A program made the translations under genes and the position numbers. A stretch of 64,000 nucleotides of DNA from Maniola hyperantus (lineage: Eukaryota > Arthropoda > Insecta > Lepidoptera > Nymphalidae), in contig NC_048538.1 in assembly GCF_902806685.2 (NCBI RefSeq), positions 9,610,001 to 9,674,000 of the forward strand, read 5' to 3'. The notes under the pieces are model-generated. The model searched no databases. It was not told the origin of the DNA and saw only the letters and a list, made by a program, of their open reading frames with translations. Numbering within the stretch: position 1 is the stretch's first letter; each line of letters begins with the position of its first letter. This document shows positions 43,432 to 55,400 of the stretch, piece by piece.

Positions 43432-46400
43432 ATGTTCGGACGAACGAGCCTCCTGCTTTGCGTGTGGGTGAGCTTATTGGCTGTTAGCTTGAGTCAACGC
43501 GCAGAACAGTTGCTAGCTCAGAACCCATGCTCGAGCAAGACGACTTGTAGTGACTGTGCGCGAACGCCGTCATGTGCGTGGTGCTTCGCCCATGACTTCA
43601 ACGGACCCCGATGTTTCAACCCGTCGATGGAAGGCGGTACCGGAGGCTGCGATGAAGCTTACATATTCAATCCAGACAATCAGCAGTCAATCGATCCTAT
43701 GTACAACCGAGAATTAACCAGAGGTAAACAACTACATTTCACGACTCAGCAAAACTTTTGTGTTTGACGACGGATATGTCTTTATATGAGGAAATGGTAG
43801 TTTCAGTAGTGGCGAGGCATGAAAAGAAGAAAATAATCACTTCTCTATTCTACTGTGAAATTGTTTAGTTGGTCCTATTTACTTGTTTGTACGCACGCCA
43901 AAACAACTTTTCCCATGAAATAGAAACTTCCTCAGTTTGGACGCATAAAACTGGGCTAGTAATTTTAATCGTTCTTTTGTTTCTAATTCGAACCGCGGTG
44001 GTATGTCTACACTAGCTAAAGAGTGTCTGAAACAAAAGTGCAGTATACGCTGCGAGAATCCCCTAAAGTTTATTAAGTAGTTTATCATTCAAATTGCAGC
44101 AAAGGGCCGAATGGGTATTGGAATGGAGTCTTCATACTACGAAGAGTCGATGAGTAGCAGCAGTAGTAGCAGTAGCAGCAGCAGCGGTGTGAAAGGCGGG
44201 GCGTACGGGGCCGCAGGAGGCGACAACCTCGTACAAATCAAACCGCAGAGAGTGAAGCTGCAGTTGCGAATGAGTAAGTGTTATTTGTGCAATGATTCAC
44301 ACAGGTGTCTTAATGGCGTCATCAGTTTTTATGTTTATGATTTCATATCAAAGTCACAGATGAAAGTATCAAAGTTTTGTTCTTTTTTATCTAGTTGCTG
44401 TCCGAGATTTTTGAATTGCGGTAAATAGTAGCTAATGCCATCTCCAGAATGTGAGTTGAATATCAAAATCGTGTAGCCGTGAAAAGGCATCAAACGGATT
44501 GACCTCCTGCACCTCCTGTTATTCAATGGCGTCCAAACAAATAACGTATAATATATAACGTAATAATTAATATTCAATATTTTTTGTTGTTTTCTTACAG
44601 ATCAGATGCAAAAAATGTCGTTCTCATACGCGCAAGCTCAAGACTATCCAGTGGATCTCTACTACCTTATGGACCTCAGTAGGTCGATGAAAAATGACAA
44701 GGAGAAGCTCAGTACACTTGGCAGTCTGCTCTCTAGCACAATGAGAAATATTACTTCCAACTTTAGAATTGGTTTTGGTTCGTTCGTCGACAAACTCGTC
44801 ATGCCATATGTTTCTACTGTGCCTAAAAAGTAAGTAAGCTTACAATGATCGCAATACAAATATGCAGTCCAATCTCATATTGCAAATGCCGCTGAGATTT
44901 TTTAATAACTTAAATCCACGCGGACGATATCATGGGCATCATCTAGTTCTATTAATAAACTAGTTGCCCCGGCGAATTCTTTTACAGGATTTTTTTTTAA
45001 CTTTTATCTCCGTAAGAACTCGTACTTCAAGGAATATTATGAAAAAAGAATTAGCGAAATCGGTTCAGCTGTTCTCGAGATTTGAGATCAGCAAGACATT
45101 CAGCGATTCATTTTTATATTATTTGATTCGTATCAACATACTCTCCATTAGTAAACAGGAAAGTGCTCAATAGTTAATACTAATTATAAATTGTGTAATT
45201 TTAGCTTGATATCGCCATGCGACGGTTGTGCAGCGCCATATGGCTACAAGAATCAGATGGCTCTAAGCAACGATACTGACTTTTTCGATGTAAGAAATTT
45301 TATTATAACTAATTAATTATAAGTAATCACATTTACAACAACAACATTTACAACAAGTTTTTACTACAGTGATAGCCTAGTGGTTAGGACGTCCGCCTTC
45401 TTATCGGAGGTCGGGGGTTCGATCCCGGGCACGCACCTCTAACTTTTCGTAATTATGTGCGTTTTAATTAATTAAATATCACTTGCTTTAACGGTGAAGG
45501 AAAACATCGTGAGGAAACCTGCATGCCTGAGAGTTCTCCATAATGTTCTCAAAGGTGTGGGAAGTCTACCAATCCGCACATGGCCAGCGTGGTAGACCAT
45601 GGCCAAAACCCTTCTCACTCTGAGAGGAGAGCGCGCTCTGTAGTGAGCCGGTGATAGGTTGATCATGATGATGATGAATCACATTTACAATCATATTTAT
45701 TTTCTACTACATACCATCAAGTTCTTTGCAATGCCTTAAAGTTTAAGGCTTAAAAAACTCTGTTACATTTTAGGTAGTTAAGCTATGTGTATAATTATGG
45801 ATAATATGAGAATGGACGCATAACGCATCGCTTGCACATTTCTGTAAGAAATGTCTCATAATTCAAAATTCTAAATTCATATAATTTATTCAAAATATTT
45901 AATAAATTACACTTTTTGATAGTCTGTTGTAAGATTTGTAAGATATAGTGGTGATAATTATTAGGCAAACTGAAAACTAAAGATACGAGGGTTCCAAACG
46001 CGCCCAGGTCTGAGAAGAGCCCACAACAAACTCGGCCGGGTATTTATATTTTCTTACTTTTAAGTCAGTCAGTCTTTTTAACCGACTTCTAATATGTGTA
46101 TTCTAAAACCCATAAAAATGTGTTCAATCCTTAGAAAGCAGTAGCCCGGGCCGAAGTGTCGGGTAACTTGGACGCGCCCGAAGGCGGTTTCGATGCCATC
46201 ATGCAAGCCGTGGTTTGCAAGAACGAGATCGGTTGGCGCGAGCACGCCAGGAAACTGCTCGTATTCTCTACCGACGCAGGATTCCACTATGCTGGTGACG
46301 GAAAGGTGAATAAATTTCTAAATCGAGTCTTCTAAATATATAAAAGGATTGACTGACTGACTAATCTATCAACGCACAGCTCAAACTACTGGACGGATCG

Positions 46401-49400
46401 GGCTGAAATTTGGCATGCAAATAGCTATTATGGCGTAGGCATCCGCTTAGAAAGGGTTTTTGAAAGGGAGTGTAATAGGGGTTTGAAATTTGTGTAGACC
46501 AGAAGACGCAGCGTTGGAAGACCCCCACTAGGTGGACGGACGACATCAGGCGAGTCGCAGGGAGACGCGCAAGATATTGGCGTGTGGAAGTCCCTGCAAC
46601 AGACCTATGTCCAGCAGTGGACGTCTATTGGTCGATGATGATGATGATGATGATGATCCGCTAAGAAAGATTTTTTGAAAATTCAATCCCTAAGGGGGTG
46701 AAATAGGGGTTTGAAATTTGTGTAGTCCACGCAGACGAAGTCGCGAGCATAAGCTAGTTAATAAATAAATTCCAACAGTTACTAATGTTGAAGAATGAAC
46801 TAAAGCATACACAGGCGCTGGAGCCGCTATAACTGCATGTAATCATGAACTAAATGGAATTTGAGCTCTTTGAGAACACTAGAAAGTTTTATGAGACTTG
46901 AGTGATAATTGTGATTAATCCATACTATAATATAATAAATGCGAAAGTGTGTCTGTCTTTTTGTCTGCTAGCCTTTCACGGCCCATCCGTTCAACCTATT
47001 TTAACGAAATTTGGTACAGATATAGCTTGCATCCAGGGGAAGGACATAGGCTACTTTTTATCTTGGAAAGTTAAGAGTTTCAACAGGATTTTTAAAAACC
47101 TAAATCCACGCTGACGAAGTCGCGGGCATCATCTCGTATAAATATAACTTACTAGATGATGCCAGAGACTATGTCCGCGTGGATTTAGATTTAAAAAACA
47201 AACAATGAATATCAAATAGGCACCTACTTCCACCACCACTCGGGCTCGCTCCACCTTAGGCTGCATCATCGTCTAGAATTTGATGTGGTTGCAATGAAGC
47301 GCATGCTTATCTTAAATATATAAAAGGAAAAGGTGACTGACTGACTGACTGATCTATCAATACACAGGTCAAACTACTGGACGGATCGGGCTGACAGTTT
47401 GCATGCAGGTAGCTATTATGACGTAGGCATCCGCTAAGAAAGGATTTTTGAAAATTAAACCCCTAAGGGGGTGAAATAGGGGTTTGAAATTTGTGTAGTC
47501 CACGCGGACGAAAGCTAGTTTAGTTTTAAATAAATAACTAAGGAGATTCTCAAGTCGCATGTTTTACATTATTTTAATATTGAAAATACAATAAAATAAG
47601 GTCATTCTTGTAAATACGACTAATTTACTTGTAGCTTGGAGGCATCGTGCAGCCGAACGACGGAGAATGCCATATGGAGGACAACTCATACACTTACTCA
47701 ACTACTCAGGACTACCCCAGCATTTCCCAGATTAACCTTAAGGTATGTATTTACCGGAAAAATGTATCCCTAACCTAACTTGACAGTTGACCTAAACCTA
47801 AGTTTTAAATCAAATGCTATCCTTTTCTGCAGGGAGTATTATGAAGGGGATAGCAATATATTATGTAGACCTGTCAGTTTAATATTGTAATGTAAAATTA
47901 ACATGTTGTATAATATACGTGAACATTGAAAACATATTCTGGGCTTTTTATAATTTTTATGATAGTGTAGTTCACTACACTTCAAAATAACAAATTATTT
48001 AGAAATTGTTCTCGCCTTTATAAAAACCCTTGCCCTGCTCTTAAAAATGCATTGACTTTAATTTTCTACTTTGCGCAGGTGGATCTCACTATTCCCCTTT
48101 AGCTTTCTAAAACAAAACCGGCCAAGTGGCGAGTGAGACTCGCGTACCAAGGGTTTCGTACTCGGGTGTTTTTTTCGACATTTTGCACGATCAATCAAAA
48201 ACTATCATGCATTAAAATAAATAAAAATCTGTTTTATAATGTACAGGTAAAGCCCTTTCATATGATACCCCACTTGGTATGAAAATTGAAAATACTAATT
48301 ATATGTTCATGGTTTTTATTTGTGATGTAATCACAAATTCACGGTTTTAGGTTTTTTTCCTTTACTTGTACTATAAGACTTACCTACCTGCCAAATTTCA
48401 TGAATCTAGGTCAACCAGAAGTACCCTATAGGTTTCTTGACAGACACGACAGACGGACAAACAATCAGACAGACAAACAACGAAGTGATCCTATAAGGGT
48501 TCCTTTTTTCCTTTTGAGGTACGGAACCCTAAAAATTTACAGTCTCAGTATTACCATTGCAATGGGTAATAGGAATAGTGAGACCCACCCCTTTGCGCAC
48601 TTGTAACACAAATAAGTGTTGTTATAGGTAAAACAGCACGCAATCAACGTGATATTCGCGGTGACCTCGGAGCAGATCAGCGTGTACGAGCAGCTCAGCA
48701 GGCACATCGAGGGCTCCAGCAGCGGCATCCTCAGCGACGACTCCGACAACGTGGTGGACCTCGTGCGCGAGCAGTACAATGTGAGACACTAATTTCTTTT
48801 ACGAGACATTTCACCGCGATTAATACCTCATCTAGTGACAGAAGGGCTGGCAAATTTTTTGCGCAACGGGTATTCTTGGCACCATTCCACGTGGGCATGT
48901 TTTGTATGGTAATTAGATAAGGCTAGCTTAAGGTTTTTTTTAAAATTATATTTTTAATAACTTTGGGCTTCTGTGATCATTTAAAAATAATGATTGATGA
49001 TTGATCTGCGTCCATCCCTGCATAATTAAGCTCATTTCACTCTACGGGATATACGGGACAAGTAATTCGCATAGGGCTAAAAATTGGTACGAATGTTGTG
49101 AACACAAATTGATGAGGACTTTCACAATAATTCATTTATATATTCCCAACATTCCCACCAACTTTTAGCCATATGCGAATTACTTGTGACTCTAAATGTC
49201 TATTTTGCCCGAACTATAATATAATTTATATCCTGTAGTGTGAAATGAGCTTAATTATGCAGGGATGGACGCAAATCAATCGTTAGACTACGTTTTTTGC
49301 GGCGCTTGTGTTTGAGACTGTGTGATAGTCATCATTATACGTAATACCCTGTGACAGATAAGTGATCTGCCACATAGCCAAACGGCTAAGCCTCGCAGTT

Positions 49401-52400
49401 CAGAGAGGCAATAGCTCCCCTGTCTTGGGCAATATTTATTTAACTTTCGTAGTAGGTTGTGTTTGTGAATATGTTATCTAAGTATATCTAAATATATAAA
49501 ATATATAAAAGGAAAAGGTGACTGACTGACTGACTGATCTATCAACTCACAGCTCGAACTACTGCACGGATCGGGCTAAAATTTGGCATGCAGATAGCTA
49601 TTATTACGTAGACATCCGCTAAGAAAGAAGTTTTGAAAATCAAAAGGGTTAAAATAGGGGTTTGAAATTTGTGTAGTCCACGCGGACCAAGTCGCGGGAA
49701 TAAGCTAGTTTATGTATAAGTGTGCCCTGTAAAATGTTCTTTAACAGCGTTGTTAGTCACACGTTCCTAAAGTAAATTTTTATAGGGGATTTTTTTTAAT
49801 GTAAATTTTTGTCAGCCCTTTTATGTGTATTGTTATAGAAAATCACGTCAACAGTGGAGATGAAAGATACGTCGAGTGATGCGCTGCAAATATCGTACTT
49901 CTCGTCCTGTCTAGGCAGCAAGGACAATGTTGTGCAGACAAACAAATGTGACGGACTTAAGGTAGGTTCCATTATGGATTTTCCTCACGAAAAAAAAAGC
50001 TTAGGTTAACTATAATAAACCTTCCTAAGAAGCTCTAATAGCTCAATGTGCAAGAAGCGGATTGAAATTCGAAAGGAAAGGTCGTAGATTCAAACATTGT
50101 ACTACTGTCGTACCTATATGATAATTGAAATGGAGAGGGGAATATTGGTTGTGGTAAAAAAACCCCTAATGTTATTTCTTTTGTACGACAGAAGTAAGTA
50201 CTTAAATAAAAGTAAACTTTTATTAGGTCTGTTATTATAAATTTGAATACTGTAAAATATTACCTACTTAGTGAATTATTTAATGTATATTTTGCTGTAC
50301 CCTAACATGGTCGCTTAATGTATTAATGTTATAATTGTCAGTAGATACATGTGAAACGTAAAAATAAAGAATAAACATGCATTTAGCTGAAATTATGTGA
50401 CTATCACGCAATATTCACGATATGTCATCTAAATATATAAAAGGAAAAGGTGACTGACTGACTGACTGACTGATCTATCAACACACGGCTCAATCTACTG
50501 GACGGATCGGGCTGAAATTTTGCATGCAGATAGCTATTTTGACGTAGGCATCCGGTAAGAAAGGATTTTTGAAAATTCAATCCCTAAGGGGGTGAAATAG
50601 GGGTTTGAAATTTGTGTAGTCCACGCGGACGAAGTCGCGACCATAAGCTAGTATCTATAAAAAATTCAAGGTAGTGCAGCGGCAATCGCAGCAGTGCTGG
50701 TGCGCTTTGTAAGGAAATGACACATCCCTACTATCATGCTTTTTTTTCTGTTCAGAACATTGTGAAAAGGATAGTTTTATTTGAAGTCCTATGAATTCAG
50801 TTTAAGAAATCAACATTAAGTTATAGTAGGTGAAATGCCTGTGATTTAGTTTTTTGAGAAATCATGTGGAAACTTTGTTTCTATGTCACTCTCCACATCT
50901 TTAATATTACCTATTCGAAAAATTGATGATAAATTGACGAAGTGAAATACGTGATGAGGTAAAATATGCAGGGATTTTTGTAAACTACCCATATTTAGCA
51001 AATAAATTTAATTTCATAGATAAATGACATGCCCTTCCCCAAAAATACTTTATAATCCTGGTATAAAAAGTTATGTCAAAGTCAAAGTCAAATGATTTAT
51101 TCAAAATAGGTAATAATTTACGCTTATTGATGGTCTGGTATGGTGTTAGATTTGTAAGATATAGTGGTGATAATTATAACGCAAACTTAAAACTAAAGCT
51201 ACGAGGGTTCCAAACGCGCCCAGGTCTGAGAAGAGCCCACAACAAACTCAGTCGGGTATTCTTTTTATTATCACCACTTTTCAAAATTATTGAAACTTAT
51301 TAGAACTATCACAAAGTCGTTAAGCAACTCATTCCCAAGCTTGCTTATCATTTAAATAATCCTTTACATTGTAATAGGATTTTTCAATTAGTTTACGTTT
51401 TATGTCACTCATTAACTACCTATGCAAATATTATGTCCATCCGTTGCTCCGTTGCGACGCGCGTGATGAAGGACAAACAGACACACTTTCAGATTTATAA
51501 TATTAGTGGGGATTTCTTAATATTAACTTGATTACACATTGTAGGTCAGTGATGTGGCTGAATTCACTGCTGAGATCACTTTGAAAGAGTGCCCCAAAGA
51601 TCCGAGCAAATGGAAGCAAAGTTTCACCATCTATCCTGTCGGTGTGTCTGAGAGCCTCAATGTAGAAGTTGAAATGCTGTGTGACTGCCCTTGCGAGCAT
51701 CCTGGACATCACGTAAGTCTATTACATATAATGTTTTTAGATAATAATATTAACTAGATGAGAGACTTAGGTTTAAAAAAAAACTCTGATTTTCCGGGAT
51801 AAAAACTAGTCTATGTCCTTCCCCGAGATGTAAGTAACGATCTCATATAGGGGGAAAGTTGAAAAAGTGTCCAGCCATAAACAGTAAATAATAGTTCAAA
51901 AACTCTCCAAAATGACACGAGCGTAGGCAAATGCTGTGGTATGAATGTCGCGGGCTATAATTTACAGGCCAGAACTCCATGAAAATGATCTGTAACCAAG
52001 TTTTGATTGATAAATATTCATTCATTAATTCAACACTAGTTAGAGTTATTATTCGACCCCTCGTTCCGCTTGGGATTTATCCCGGTGTCCGTAACGTAAG
52101 CACTGCATTACACGCATGTTGAATAATCTACTTAAATTCCTTACGATTTGTAGGCATACGACGACCGTCTCGAAGTGTGCAGCGGTCAAGGTATCTCAGC
52201 CTGTGGAGTGTGCGTGTGCAAACCTGGTCGCTTCGGCAAGAGCTGCGAGTGTTCCGCGCACGGCGGCGTGTCGCTGGAGCAGGAGCGCGGCTGTCGGCCC
52301 ACCAACGCCACGACCGGCCCGCTGTGCTCCAACCGCGGCACCTGCATCTGCGGCGTCTGCGAGTGCAACAAGATGGAGGACCCGCTTAAGGTGACAGTGC

Positions 52401-55400
52401 ACTCAGACTTGCTTAATGTGTTTCACTTTTTTGATGATTATCGACCTGAACCTAGGAGAACCCAGGAACTGATATTGGTATTATGTCCAAATTTTTCGAG
52501 ACGCTGATTACGGAAATGAGCCCACTGTCTAGCGATTTAAGTACAGGATTTGTAAAAATCGGCCCAGAGTTTAGGTGAAAATGGCGCAATGCGGGTGAGT
52601 GCTAAATGCGTGGAAATTGGTTTTAGAGTTATGATCTAGGTACTTACAAGATATTAGGGTTCAAGTCCGCAAAACTGGAGTATCCACTGCACTTTCACTT
52701 TCCAAGTTATTTGCGTAAACATAGGGTTTATTTACAGCGACAATGTGACATGGTTTAGCGTTGAACGTGGTGCGCGGGCACTATCGGTGGGCCCAGAATT
52801 GCAAATGGCTGAGCATGCGGTGATTTTCCCATATGTGCGAAGGTGTGCGAGCATAATATTTAGATGTAGTAAGGAAAGTGATGACATTCTAGATAGGATT
52901 TGGATAGAAGTTATGTGATGTGTGTGAATGAGATAGAGAAAGGCTGATATTCATAGGGGAGCGAGGAGATAAAATGGTCTCGTATTCAAATAGCGCAAAC
53001 AGGTGTTAAGTTTTATTTTAGAATAAATATTTTTGCTCTTATTAAAAAAAATCCTTTTGAATCGTTTTATTTCAATTTATTGTTGATGACTAGAGGTAAA
53101 TTTTTCTATATTTCTATATGTGTGCAAACCTGACCACTTGGGCAACGTAATTATTTTGTGATCCGTCATCTATAACCTACTATTATACTTCAATGCCATT
53201 TTCAATCAAATTCAAGATGGCAGACTTACATTTTTTTAAATCTCAATTTTAATTTATTTGCTGAGTACACAGGATACACGTAGGAACCCATTTTTTGAAA
53301 CATTTGTATTGTACACAGGTGATATCGGGTCCGTTCTGCGAGTGCGACAACTTCACGTGCGATATGAACCAGGGCGAGCTCTGCTCGGGGCCGAAACACG
53401 GCAAGTGTATTTGTGGCAAGTGCAGCTGTGAGCCCGAGTACACCGGGCCCGCCTGCCGCTGTCTGAAGGACCAGACGCCTTGTATATCCGATGGTATGTA
53501 TAGATATCGGGGCCGAACCATGGCGAGTGTGTTTGCCTTCACTTTGTTATCGTTCTTAATTTCTTATGTATGAAGTAATATACATAAATAATATACATAC
53601 ACTTATGGCACCAATATTTTTAACATGTAGACCGATTCCTATGACCGATTTGTATGATTTTTAGAGTTCTTCCATTCCATACCAAAGTACTAAAAATGGA
53701 ACCCTTATGCGACTTTCTCCGTCCGTCCGTCTGTCTGTCACAGTCGACTATTTCAGTAACTATTAAAGCTATTCACATGAAATTTGAAATAGCTGTATAT
53801 AATAATAGCCCAACATCATTGGGAGTAAAAAAATAGCGAAAATTATTTTTAGTTTAGAAAAAATGACGGGGAAAATACCGCCCCTCTCATCTCCGAAGTT
53901 CGCCAATCGAAAAATCTGAAATTCTTATGGTCAATAGAAGTTTATGTAAACAAAAAAAAATTAACTAACTCTCTAACTATCATAGTTTTTTTATATTATT
54001 AACTATAAACCTCTACAAACAAAGTAAGTAGTTCGTTAACAAAAGTGATTTTACTGTCTTACTTCTTTTGTAGCACTTGGCCGGTGTTTTTATTATTTTC
54101 ATTATTTTCAGAAAACGGCAAAGTCTGCGGCGGGAACGGCAAATGTGTCTGCGGCGAGTGCGTGTGTAACGTGGACGACGATCGACACTACTCTGGGAAA
54201 CACTGCGACCAATGTCCGGTAAGAACTAAATAATTAAATAACCTTCAAAGTAATGATTTTAGGCTTATTTCGTGGTTTAACGACATATTATTATTTTATT
54301 GTAGATAACGGATACATACCACGATTAATTTGCTGCCCTTATTAGTCGATATTTCGACCCAGTTGCATGGGTCATGGCCACGACGGGATAAATATCGACA
54401 AATAATATCAGCAAATTAATTGTGGTATGTACCCGTTATCTACAATATTATAAACCTTAAAAGTACACATTGAAGTTTAAGCAACAGCACCACAACGTGC
54501 GACCGCGACATGCGATACTGGCGCATTGCTTTGTATAGAATAGGGTATTTTACCCTTTTTTCAAAAGTGCCTCAATTTGATCCTAAAGTCATAATAAAGT
54601 ACCAAAATATTTACAAAAAAATTATTCGATCGATAAGTGCAATAAAAATGCATTTATATTTTGCATTTCAAATTTGGCCGCCAAAACGCTACCCGCCATC
54701 TTTTTGGGTTCAGAGCTGTCATGACGTCACACGGATAGGTAAACAACGGTGTTTTCTTAGCCACCAACCATACCAACTTTCAGCCAAGTAAGTTCAGTCA
54801 TTGTGGTGAGTGACAGGCTAGGCTTTTATCCCGGAAAATCCCTCATGATTTTAAAAACTAAAGCAACGCGAATGGAGATGGCCTCATAAGCTGAACCACA
54901 GTCATTTTGTTTTAACAGAATCGCTATCGCGTCACCAGTGCGGCTTTGGCTTTAAGCAAGAGCATTTAGATCCGTTTTACTCTGCTCGTAAACTCTACTT
55001 TTTTGTGTTCTATTCTTTAGACGTGCAAAGGAAAGTGCGAGGACTTCAAACTTTGCGTCCTCTGTGAGGTGCACAAGCGTGGCTCCAAGTACAACGCGGA
55101 CGCGCCCGACCTCGAGTGTGGCGACTGCGCCTTGTATCCTGAAATTGTTGAAGGCAAAATCGAAGGTAAGATCCTAAGAATTTTAAAAAGGTGAAAAGAT
55201 CTGAGTTATCGCCAGTCATGTTTACTGATCCCTGCGCGAATTGCGCGAGTGTTTTGACCACCAAAAGTGCATAACTGAGTCGGTTTCTGCGGTATTGAGT
55301 GAAATTAAAGGTATAGCGCATAACTGAGTAGGTTCCTGTAGTAGTGGAGCGGTGCGGGAGGGGTAACAGTTGTCATGAGTTGACGAATCACTGAGATCTC

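Noticed and set aside
52177..52402. Several overlapping open frames in other phases and on the minus strand
   Set aside because: All are shadows of GC-rich integrin exon 10, whose true frame is set by conserved cysteines and splice phases.
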